Source of the DNA: Beroe ovata
Lineage: Eukaryota > Ctenophora > Nuda > Beroida > Beroidae
DNA length: 64,000 nt
NCBI GenBank assembly: GCA_946803715.1
Contig: CAMPET010000020.1
Coordinates: forward strand, 91,200-155,199
Direction: 5' to 3'
The translations under genes were made by a program, and so were the position numbers. Below the pieces are notes generated by a model that was not told the origin of the DNA, did no database searches, and was given only the letters and a program-made list of their open reading frames with translations. Shown here piece by piece: positions 12,197 through 24,900 of this stretch. Position 1 is the stretch's first letter; each line of letters begins with the position of its first letter.

Positions 12197-12369
12197 TATT
12201 GTTGGCTTGAAATTAAATGAAAAATTTAGCATCCGCTCCTTACTTGGCTGTCGATGATACTGATAGCCCCTAGCCTCATGTCGATGATTTCGTTGCGCGC
12301 GCGAGAATTCCATCGGCGCTCGCCGCGTCGCTCGCGTCAGCTGGGCCTAGCATCGCCAGGCAACTCCTT

Positions 12370-12486
12370 GCGCGCGCTTGGCGGATGTTATCTGTCCAGT
12401 GTCTACTTGCCAATGCCACTGTTTCTCGCGCGCGCGCAAGAAACAGTGGACAGATAACATCCGGCAAGCGCGCGCGGGGCGACGGA
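12370..12486. repeat. GC-rich palindromic element, copy 3
   Basis: The left arm (GCGGATGTTATCTGTCCA) and right arm (TGGACAGATAACATCCGGC) are inverted copies around a TCTCGCGCGCGCGC core. Copies 1 to 3 share the motif CAGAT-N-TTA-N-CTG or its CTGTCC variant. Confidence 0.8.
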
Positions 12487-12504
12487 GTATAGGCCAGTGC
12501 GCGT

Positions 12505-12975
12505 AAGCATTGTCAGATGTTACCGCACCTGTCCGGTTTCTCGCGCACGCGCCTTCATTTTGGCCTTTGATAAAGCGCGCGCACGAAAGAACAGACGAAC
12601 ATTTCCAATTTCGAATTCTGGTGCATTTCATAATGAAAATAAATAAAACCATTTTGCCATTCCAAAAGGGTTGCCGGCCTTTTATGATCTGTGGACTTGT
12701 ATTGACCCATATTATCGTAATCACCTCAAACAAGTTGAAGGGTACATTATTATAGTTGAAGGGATCATGGGAATGTAACAATTCTTTCTGCCAGTGTATA
12801 GATTTTAAAAAGGTCATATTCAAAATGATAGAAGGTTTGCAGGTCGCATAGCTATTTAATTCTAACCTCTGATCTAAAAGTTTCAATAGATTATTTGTGT
12901 TGTCATATTCTTTGACCCATCATCGTGACAAGTCATATCACTTGCTTTAATCCAGACTGAAATTCAGCTAGCTGT
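12505..12975. other. Degenerate palindromic copy and 5' flank of the coiled-coil gene
   Basis: Near 12508-12590 a partial copy of the palindromic family remains (TTGTCAGATGTTACCGCACC, then TCTCGCGCACGCGCC). The rest, up to 12975, is AT-rich and should contain the promoter of the coiled-coil gene; no motif stands out. Confidence 0.45.
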
Positions 12976-15900
12976 ATGACAGATTGGGACGAAGACAGTC
13001 TTCAGGCAGCTCTAGCTGAAGCTTTGGAGGAGAAAGGTTTAAAATATATTCTCAAGGAATAGTTTCACCATCATTTCAATTAAGATTTACTTGGTAATCA
13101 TGGAATTCCCTCCAGAGAAAGCTGCTGAATATGGGCTTCAATTACTTCATAGAAACACACACCTTGAACACTGTAAAGAAGAGCTAGAGTCACAATTAGC
13201 TCAACTCAAATGTAGCTATGATGAACTTAAACAGGTAAGCGTGTTTTCAATATAATGTACCTAGGTGTTCAAAATGAATTTACTGCTCCTCTGTCGAATT
13301 CCAAAACTCATGCATTGCAATATCAGCACTTATGCCATCTCACTTATCCTACCATGTTGTACAATGTTATAGCATTTGCAAGTAACTGCAGTGTATTATC
13401 TGTTTAACATGTATCTATAACAATCCAACTACTCTCCAGTTGATAAGTGTGTTATATGTATAATGATCATATACAATGTTGATACCAGTTGTGCTGTTTA
13501 ACATCAAGGGGAGGTGTATGTTATAAACAAACTGCAATGTAAACATTGTAGTGTGTAACCCATACAGATTGGTGATCATACTCGATGTAGTACCAGTATG
13601 TATGGACATAGTTGTATAGTTCTTAGCATTCTCTCCGGAAATATTGTTTGTGCAGTCCAGGGATATATTGCATGCTCTTAGTCCCCTGCTCTCTCTCACT
13701 CTGTATTATAAATGTGATGTAATACAATGTGATATCATAAAAGGGGCAAATTAGGTGAAATCTATTCTATATAATATTGCTCTCTCCACCCATCTCTTGG
13801 GTATAATGATAGTGTATGGTTCTTGCACAACATGTCAAAGCTGTGTGAGTTGAATAACAGCTATATGATGTGGAATCTGGACTTTGCTCAACAATATCTA
13901 GCCCCTAAGCTGTGAATAAGATTTGCATTTGAGCGTGGGACTATTGTCATACAATGGAAGGTATTACCTACTCCTTACCCACTGCAAACTGTGCTTAGTC
14001 CAGTTGTTGAGTATGCGAGGAACTGACTCATGGTAATTCCTATGTTTCGTGAAATCATGTTCAACTTCAGACTCACAACCAGCTGACAGAGACACACACA
14101 AGGATGCACAAGTCACTGGATCTACACGATCAAACAATCCTCTCCGAGAGTGAAGATAGGGAAATAAGTGAGTCTCTGACATCAGGGAGTTATTGACGGA
14201 AATACTTTCTGTCTACCATACAGAAACCAACCTATTTTAGCATTAACTGTATGCTTCAGCTTTTAATTCACACAAATGTTAGCTCGGATTCAAAATATAC
14301 TTGTGGATATAGTCTGACAAGCTCTCAATCATGTCAGTACTTAACAAGCACACAAATTGTTGAATAAATATTTTACACTGGCCCATTTATCAGAGTAAAT
14401 CAAGTGAACAATTTGATGAGAAAACAAGCGTTTACGTGTAGTGAAATAAAACGGAAATACGCAATTTTTTCGTGATAGGATTTGTTTACGAAATGATCAT
14501 CGTGTGTTTTTCAGATCTGATGGAAGAGAGGGATCAGCTTAGGTGTGAGGTAAAGCGCACGAAAAAGGCAGAGAAAAAGATGAAAAGTAAAATAAACGAA
14601 CTGACAGGTACGTTGAGATGTTTTCACAGTTAATTATAGCTAAAATGAGCTGAATATTTAATATCAGTCACACTTTATGCGAATATTAACGCGTTTAAGC
14701 ATATTTTCTATTGAATAAAGCCTTGGGCACAGCCTATACCATGAATTCGGCTGAGAGCCCAGCATTATAATGATGTTTATGTCATTAGCGAATAGCACTA
14801 TGATAATTTTCGGGGTTGTTGGAATATAAGCCCTGGTCCCTGGGCTTTTCACAATTGTGCATTCTCTTCTCCAAGGGATTTTGTTGCGCATTGCTACCCC
14901 ATTGCCACACCCCTAGACACGGCGCTTGTGTTATAACACAGAGTGTGCGCACCAGGTTGAGTAGCATGTGGTGTGGACTAATTCAGAGTACGAATGGAAT
15001 GATTTCATAATCCGTTAATATCAATTTATGTACAAGTAATCCATGTTCTTTGATTCGACGATTTGACACAAAACACAAACACATGTATAAACCAACAACT
15101 CTCAAAACAACTCTCACATGTACAAATCAGCAACTCTCAAGGATTGATTCTCCATTTGACACACTGATTACCAAAAAAAGCTGCGATTCCTGGCCAATGC
15201 ATGGATACCATCTCAATTCTTTCTTTCGCTGGGCACTGGCTCAAGAGGGAGTAAACATAAAGAGAGGCCTGCTTGCGACAGTGAAGTTTCGACTATGATC
15301 AGTTGCTACGTGTGACGTCAGTTATTGGACCTTTTGATGTATAATTAGATGTATAATATACCATCTCAAAATAATATGGATCGATGAATCAAGATCAAGG
15401 TGTGTGGTTGCGTAACCTGTTTCGCACCACGAGTATTCAATAAATGTTTAGATTGGGTAGCCCTATTGTGCTCAAAGTGCTCCATCATTATCATCATTAC
15501 GATTCAATTCCACCATTTAAACACGCTATGTAATGTGCACGGTAAGCAAACACACACACACACACACACTCAGACACACACACACACACACGCACTCACT
15601 CACACACACACACACACATGCTTACTCACTCACATTGAAACCATGTGTGATGACTCGAGCGATATATGGAATTAATAATAGATTACAGTGTGCATTTTGA
15701 CGCATTTGAAACGTAGGAGTAGCAATAATAACAGATGAGTGCTATAGGTACATGATAAGTTACATAATGCCACGTGACGTGCATTATCTTGGCACGATCA
15801 AAGCTACATCTTTGTTTTAAATTTACGGTCGAACTATTATCTCAGTCAGAACCAGTATCTATCTCAGAGATAGGAGAGACGTTAGTTTTTTCATGCAGGA

Positions 15901-18900
15901 TTGAAACAGAATTGAGATATCTAAATCTATCTTCTACAGTTCTACGTGTTTGTGAGTGCGTTTGCAAGTGGAATGTTTACACGTGCAATTGAACGGAGCC
16001 TGTCATGAAACATGAAGAGTCAACTGTCAAGGATTTGACGAGTTAATTCTCATTTTCATCCTAACTATTGAACAAAATCCAAGTGGGAATATGAGTGGGC
16101 TTATTATATCGTTTTTTAACAGATATCAGTTAATTACCCGACCGTATGATCAGAACTATGTGCTAATTTCCTCCTAATTTCAGGTAGCATGTTGATTATT
16201 AATTGTACTATGATTCAGTTTGTGTGCAGATCATTGCTGTATGAATCTAATCCCATAATTATACCCACCAATTCATATGAACTGATTTATTTCTGAAGTA
16301 AGTTGTGATAGAACCAAACACGGTATTGCAGTTGCTTTACGTTCCTTCGGAATACATTTTTGGTAGGATTTTGCTCTGAAATGAAAAGTCTGACCTTACG
16401 ATCTGGGGACAATTTAGTAATGAGCATTCCTGCTGTTGCCATGGTAGCACGTTGTAAGCCCAGTGGGGTTTTAACTTTGATACGTAAAGTTTACTGGTTG
16501 TTTGCTACGTGATATCATGGATAATCGGGCTACGTCATGGATAGATTGGCAGAGCTCCAATTCTGCTGAAAAATTATGAATAAGGTGTTGCCTGTACTCT
16601 GCATGAACAACTAACTTGTAAACTTGCCAGGTCAAGTCGAGTACCTGAATGACGAGATAGAACGACACAAGATGACCAACAGGACGCATTCAGAGCAGAT
16701 CAGAGCACTTCGCGCCAAGGAGAAAAAGTGAGTTCAAGTCATATTCAAGTCAAGGTGGATTAGAGTCTCTTGTAGGTATAAAGATCATGACTTGAGAGTA
16801 AGACTTACTAAAAGTAAATCATGCAGTGAAGGAAGTATGAAATTCCAATATTACCAATGTCCATCACCTATGCCCTATGGTCATACTGGTATTTCATATA
16901 ATGGTCCCTCACTGCCATAGTTCTGCAGTCAAAACACCCAGCATATCAATGATTGGACGTGACATTATAGCTTCCTGCTTCACATCTTAAAAGTTTGAAA
17001 TGCTGTTTATCTGTAAACCTTTTGTTCAAGCCTAGGGTAGCTTGGTTCGACTTTTTACGGCAACCAGATTGGGCCTTTTTGTTGTGAGATGTTTCTTTAT
17101 CCACTCGTTGTTTATCCACTCGTTACCGAGCTTTGAACCCAGACGACCAGACACACACAAAAACGTTTCCAATACCGGAAATAGAACGGCCCGGAGTGAT
17201 ACATATCTTTTGTCTGTGCTCCATTCAAGGCACAGTTTACAGTTCCATTCACCACGGTTCAAATAGCGAGAGTTGTTTTAGTTTTCTGGGAGTTCTTTGT
17301 TATTCTTAGGTTCGTTGGAGCCTCATCTTTTCCATCTTCCAGTCTTCCAGACTGCTGATTAGCAATACCTGCGACTAGTTTTTTCTGGCTTACTGCCGAA
17401 TTTCAAAAACTAATTACTCTTTGTCAAACTTGAACGAATAAGTTCTGTTTCCATTATCGAACCCCCGTTCATCACCCATATTCTCCGAATTTAACCTCAA
17501 GCTTCTTTGTTTTGTTTCTAAAACAAGAGGGAAAAGACAAAAGTTGTTTTGAAGCGATTCGAAACAATAAGTCAATAAAGAACTTCATAAACTCGAATCT
17601 TTATAAGTTTGGTGATTGTGGAGTTGTTATCAAATGATAATAAGAGGTTCGTGTTCTTGTTTGTGACCCCAGAATTTCTTAATTGACCTCATCTGATAAG
17701 AATATAAATACCATGATCTCCTTTCGCCAATTTGCTTTCTCCTGAAAATTACAATTATTTCTATCTCACTTCTTGTCTATTCAGAATGTTCATTCTTCTA
17801 CTCCTTGCTTTGCTGTCTGGAGCAGAGACGGCTGATAACATAAACAAGCCATTGTTATCTTTATTCAGAGAGAAGCTGAAAGAATTCCGTAAACTTGGTT
17901 TCAAAACTAGAAATCCGGGATTGCTCTTTGCAAGTGACAAGAAACATTTTGAAATTTTCTCCAAAGCTGTAAAGATGGTCCAGGGATTGAACAATGACCC
18001 GAACCAGCACTGGAAAGCCGTCCTTAATCCTTTTTCTATGATGACTGAGGAGGAGAAGGCTCTATACCATGGTGTTAACAATTCAATCCCTTGGACTGAT
18101 GGAGACACTCCGCCTAGAAGCGTGAAAAGAAACGTCCTGTCTCGTAAAATAAGGAACGCTCCCAAAGATAAAGTCCCCATCTCTGTGGATGTGGACGCAA
18201 TTGACTGGACCCATAAGATACCCCCTATCAAAAGCCAGGGTGGATGTGGTAGCTGCTGGGCATTCGGTGGAACTGTAGCAACAGAGTATCAATTGAACAA
18301 ATTCAAGGATGATGTGACTTCTCTATCAGAGCAGCAATGTGTGGACTGTGGTTATGCTGACAGGGATGGGTGTAGTGGTGGATGGATGGACGTTTGCTGG
18401 TCGATGATCCGAGATAATGGGAACATTGCAGCTGCTATCGACGACTACGAACCTTACAGGGGAACTGATGGTCCATGTAAAACTGATGAGGTAGCCAAGT
18501 CCTCCATGGGAGATTACCATGTGATTGGATGGAAGTGGGCTCACAGTGGTAACGAGGCTGTTCGTCAAATGATCGCCAATCCAAGGATCGGAGTCATATC
18601 TGCCCTTGTACAAGCTGGTGGTCCTTTCGGAGCCTATGGGAGTGGAGTTTTCTACCACAAAGAGTGCTATTCTTACAACCATGCTGTGGCAATAGTTGGT
18701 TATGGAAGCGACCGCGGAGAGCTGTTCTGGAGAGTTAGGAACAGCTGGGATACTTGGTGGGGTGAAGGAGGCTATATCAGAATGTTGAGAGGTCCCGGAA
18801 TCAGTACTTGTGGTATCGCCACTTGGCCTGAGATCCCGTTCTTAGCTACAGATGATGAATTGGACACCTTCTACAACATGGACGAGACTGGTGTAGAGTG

Positions 18901-21900
18901 CATTGTCGGAGAAGAACCAGATGGGTACTTCTATCGTGGAACTGTCAATGTTACAAAGTCAGGGAAGCAATGTCAGAACTGGCTGAGTATGACTCCCAAC
19001 AATCATACCACCACACCTGAATCAAACTACCACAGAGGAATTGGGGATCACAATTACTGTCGAAACCCGGACAGATCTCCAGAACCTTGGTGTTACAATG
19101 GAGAAGGAACTGACCCTGTCAGAGAGGCTTGTGACATCCCAAGGTGTGACTGTGACTATGAGGTGGTCTCGGTGGAAACAATAACAGTTAGCAAGGATGA
19201 AGCAATCAAAATGTGCAACAAAGATTTGGAATGTGCTGGTGTAAGATGTGATGGTGAGACACATTGTTGGAAAATTGGTGACAGTGATGAAGGATGGGAC
19301 CCTGAACTAGGAGTTATTAAGAAGGGAGGGGACAGATGCATTGAAGAACCAGTTTATGAATGTGAGTTCGTGTGGCCTGTGTCTCAGGAAGGGACCAAAG
19401 TTTTCAGCACCTTGGAGGATGCAAAGAAAGGCTGCGAATTGAAAGAAAGCACTTGTAAGGGAGTAATGTGCGACGGATCCAGCTGCTGGTTAGATATGGC
19501 TGACAAGGATAGCGTTGCAAAGAACTTTACCACTTTCAGTAAACAATGCTCCGGCGATGTGGAGTCAAATACAGATAAGGGACCCGGTCTTGGCATGGAT
19601 TTGGGCAGGAACTGCAGGGAATCATCCGATACGAGGGGGTATAAGTACAGGGGGACAGCCAATACAACTGTATCAGGTTTAGCCTGCCAGAAATGGAGCA
19701 GTCAATCCCCCAATGGGCATACTCGAACTCCAGAAAATAACAAGGGGAAGGGTATTGGTGATCACAACTACTGTCGTAACCCTGACGGAGAATCGACGCT
19801 GTGGTGTTACAATGGTGAGAGTACGTCTCCTCGGTGGGAACTCTGTGATGTGCCCGTGTGTCCGGTCTGTGAGTTGAAGTTAGTAGAGGAGGGAGACGCA
19901 ACTTATAACAGAGAAGTTGCCATGGAGAAATGCCATACTGTGGATGGATGTCAGGGTATATTTTGTAGAAATGCGAAGGACTGCTGGCTTAACGTGGGAG
20001 GGGCAGGTGAAATGAAAAGACCTATGGTATATGAAATGTTATGCACTCCTTATGGTGACCAGAATACAACATCGGATAATAGCACCAGCCCGACTCCAAT
20101 TATTCCTCCAACTGAGTGTTTGTTGACCATTGATGCTAAGGGTGTGACGTATGAAGGAACTATGAATGTAACCAAATCTGGGAAAGCATGTCAAAACTGG
20201 TTGAGTGATACTCCCAATAACCACACAACACCTGAAGGCAATGGAATTGGGGATCACAATTATTGTCGAAACCCGGATAGTTCTTCTGAACCATGGTGTT
20301 ACAATGGAGAAGGAACTGACCCTGTCAGAGAGGCTTGTGACATCCCAAGGTGTGACTGTGACTATGAGGTGGTTTCTGTTGAAACAGAGAGATACAGAAA
20401 AAGTGAGGCTGTAGATATGTGTAGTAGGGACAGAGCGTGTGTTGGTGTGAGATGTGATGGTGATGCATATTGCTGGACTGTGAAAGGCATTGATGGAGGA
20501 GGTGATCCTGAGCTTACAGTGATCAACAAAGGAGGAGACAGATGTATAGAGGAGCCAATCACGCCCTGTGATTGGGCTTGGTCTATTGTGGAAAAAGGAA
20601 CTAAAGTGTTTGACACACTGGACAAAGCAAAGTACAACTGTGAACTGAATGAGGACACTTGCATTGGTGTTTCATGTGATGGTCCTGACTATGATTGCTG
20701 GTTGAATATGAATGATGAAGTAGACTCTCCCAGAAGTTACAGCACATACGGAAAGCAGTGCTCAGGAGGCCATGATGATCAGCAAGATGAAGATGGACCA
20801 GGCTATGGCATGGAGTTAGGGAAGAACTGCAGAGAAGTGGATGATGTCAGAGGGTATCGTTACCGGGGCACGGCTAATACAACTGTTTCAGGTCATGAAT
20901 GTCAAAACTGGTCAAGTCAATCCCCCAATGGGCATACTCGCACTCCAGAAAATAACAAGGGGAAGGGTATTGGTGATCACAACTACTGTCGTAACCCTGA
21001 CGGAGAATCGACGCTGTGGTGTTACAATGGTGAGAGTAAGAATCCGCGGTGGGAACTCTGTGATGTGCCCGTGTGTCCGGTCTGTGAGTTGAAGTTAGTA
21101 GAGGAGGGAGACAAAACATTCAACAGAGATGATGCGCTAGAAAAGTGCAAAGTGGATGAAGGATGCACAGGAGTTACTTGCAAGAGTAAAATTAACTGCT
21201 GGCTCAACATGGAGGGAAGTGATGGAGCAAAGAAACCAACAGTATACGTCATGACTTGTTCTGCTGACTAGAATTTGATGTAATATCTTTGAAATTGAAA
21301 TTGAAATTGAAATTAGGGGAATTAGTTGATCAAAAGCACTGACTTTTAATTTGTTCCAAAAGTTTGGGTCCCCCTTTACTGAACAGACTTCTATGTGAAT
21401 TTCCCACATCATTGAATTTTTGAACTGAATCGGAATTGTCGCAATGTATTAGCAGCTAGCTCCCAACCATCATCAGTGAATCAGCACTCCATCACTCATC
21501 CAATTCATAACTGTTAGGTACAGCTTAGAAAATATCCTTCTTTGAATCATCATATATAATCATCATATGATATCTTTGAGAGAGAAATTTGTTTCCCAGC
21601 CTGGAGACTGATTACAGTGAGGCTGTTGATGAAATGTGTAAGTTACAGAAGGAAGTGAGCGAGCTGCGGCAGAGAGAAAACAAGACGACTGGACTCATGT
21701 TAGTGGTGACGATAACAGTAGGTACTCCGTACCGATTATTGTTTATCATGATTGAATCATTCCTTTTGAAAAACACGTCTTGCTCCAGAAACCATATTGG
21801 TTAGAATTCTAATCACGAAACACAACAACTCAAATACCTATATTCCTTTGACAGCATAGAAATATGTGCAGTAAAATTTGCAACATTCTATTTCGTACTT

Positions 21901-24900
21901 TTTCACAGCTTGCAAGGTGTGAGACTCTAATTTTCAGAGAGTTGAACGAATCTCTAAAAAATAGCTACGAGCAGAAACGGTTGGAGCTACAGGAAGTTCA
22001 ACAGATTTATCAGGACACCAAAACAGAATACAAACAGGTATTGAGGTTAACAGGGGCTCAGTTATGACATGATGAGAATGATTGGTTTAGGTTCAGTAGG
22101 TTTATCCCAAATAACTCTAATAAACCCTTCCTAACTTGTGGGTGTGAAATACCTTACGGTCTACGTTATGAGTGAATCCTGCTTTTAGACTGGTCAATGG
22201 CCATTCATATAAGACATAACATTGTTATAAGATTATAGGTGTTACCAGTTATCAGCCAAAAACACTTGTATAGATGCTGGAAGTTCACATTGAAGTTGGT
22301 TGTCTTCTTAGGATATTATGTACAATTTGCATCATGTAAGAACACAGCAAACATTGTACATATAATTAAAATTTTCACTTTACAAACTTTTATTGAATGA
22401 ACTTTTGACGTCAACTGAGCCTGTTTGGATTAATGACGTCGAATACTCAATCTAAGGGATGACCAATTATGCCTTCTTGCTCACATATTCCTTGCCCTCT
22501 TCCAAGATGTTGCGAAATCATGACTCTAATTTGTAAAGTGGTCTTCCAATGAACAAAACTTTTGGGATATATGCAGACAGTGGGTAATGAGTACAAGGCT
22601 GAAACAAATTTCGAAATTTTGCCGCATTTAGGGTGAGAATTGAGACATGGTTCCTACAAATTTACTACTAATTTCTGGTATAGTTGTAACGCGCGAAGTA
22701 ATAAGTCTGGACCTATTAGCGCCAGACGCGCGCATACGCTGTTTTGCATAGCGCGCGTTCGCGTGCTTGTTGCATGTGAAAAAAACATTCTTGCCATGTC
22801 ATATTATCAATGAAGAACTATCCTAGTATCCTACAATCCCTCTTAATGTCCCTCCCACTTAATCGCCTCAATCTATACAATATTCCTGCAGATTCTAGCG
22901 GCACTGGAGGCGGAACGCGAAACCCGAGAAATGTACCAGATAAAATTAGAAGACACTATTAGAAGCGACACAGATGAATCTTGCCAGGACATTCCTACCA
23001 AAATGATGGGCTCACCATCCATGGTTTGATTGTCGCCCGCTTTGAGTTCTATCCCAAGGCCTGGATTGGTTCGACCTTGGTAAAATTCGTCGTCATTTCT
23101 GAGCGAAATACAACAGTATTGGGGATAATTTCTAACTTCCTCAGCTCCACAAGGCCCCGCTATCCAGTGTAGCTCACGAGTTAGCTGCCGAGTTAGAAGA
23201 GAGCATTCACCTGTCAGTCGTTGACTTAGAGGAGAAGTTGGAAAGTGTGAACTGTGAGAAGTCGAGGTTATCTGAAGTGGTCGAACAACACAGGAAGGTG
23301 AAAACGAAATGTGGATCATTCTCGGCCAGCAATTAATTTGCAGGAGTATTTGACAAAGTGAAGGTCGAACTCCACCATACTTTTCCCAGGAATTGACGAA
23401 TTCGCAAGACCTGCTAACCATGAAGGACCAGGAAATGAAACAGCTAGAGAGCACTCTCCGAGAAAATATCAAGCAGTTGGGAGAAAAAGAGGTGGGTTAT
23501 ATACCGAGTTTATTCTAATCGTTAGCTAAGCTGGACCTTAAATTAAAGTGTCCCGTGTAGGAGAAGCTAATGAAATGAAAGGAGTGAAATTAAAACTGGA
23601 TCTTGTTACTGTGACGGTATTGTAGAATGTGTCACCGTATAACCCCTCCCCCCTCGCCAGGAAATAGAAAGACGGTTCTATGTTATTCAGGAAGCGCACC
23701 AGAACATGATAAACGACCTCAGCACAGATATCATCAAGTTGAAACACTCCAATAACTCTCTCAAAACTGCCGAGTTCCTCAGCCATGAGACAATCATGCA
23801 ACTTGTAAGTTTGCGACGTTTCCGTAGCCGTGGTATGTTGTATATCTGTATATCCACGACTCATCGGATTTGCTTTCCAGAAATCAGACATAGAAAAGAT
23901 GGAAGCCAGGTATTTCCAATCCAACAGTCAGGGACTGATAAACGACTTGCGGAATGAACTTCACATATTGAGAGACAGAGAGCGAGTATTGCTTCAAACC
24001 ATAACGAGTAAGTCAGTGTCGTTACTTCCCGGGAAGACGTCTCTGTCAAGGAGATTATATCTTTTTAATCGGATATTCCACCGGAACTTGCAGTAGAATA
24101 TACTCCAATATCCAGGTTTAAAGTCAGACTTATCACGTGAAAATGACGAGAAACTGACGTGCATGTACATCGAACTCCACACACTGTTCAAGGATCTGTG
24201 TATTCTGAGGAAATTCTCGTCGTCAGGACACCAGAACACGGAACACCCTGTGTCTGAGGCAGAGGATGCACAACATTGGTTGCTGGGGCAACATATTAAC
24301 ACTGATAAGGTATAGTAGTACTAGGTCATGTGTCTCACTACTCATATTCAATGAATACGCACGCTTATACCATGGTTCGAGCACTTGTTCATGACCGATG
24401 TGATGGAATCAGAGGCTGGTAGTAATAGTATCACTCAAATGAATAGTGTCTGTGTTCATTCTTTGAATGAAATGTATTGTCACTCAACCCAAACATACGC
24501 CACTTACATTTCCAACAATTCAGGTGGTCGCTTTGTTGAAGGAACAAGTTTCCCAGTTGAAAAGCACGATTAACAGCATTCTCATGACACAAGTATTGGA
24601 CACTGGCCTCATAAAGACGGAACACGACCTTGATAACTTCAAACAGATCATATTCCTGCAAAATCAGGAACAGAAATCTCTTGCGGAGGTAAGCGGAGGG
24701 TGGAAATAGGGCGGGGCTAATGTTTCGTTGGCGGGGAACGTTCGATAAAATGGGTTGAAACATGACGCGATAATTGTGATAGAATATCGAATAGTTAATA
24801 GTTATGGTATAAATCTACACTTGAATTCAATTTTAAAAAGAAAAAAGATCAGGAATATCTTCAATTCTCTTTATCAGCGTTCTTATCAGTCTCAAGGTCA

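Noticed and set aside
12254-12886. Overlapping frames on both strands rich in Ala/Arg
   Set aside because: They fall in the GC-rich palindromic repeats, lack splice context and homology, and arise from CGCG runs.
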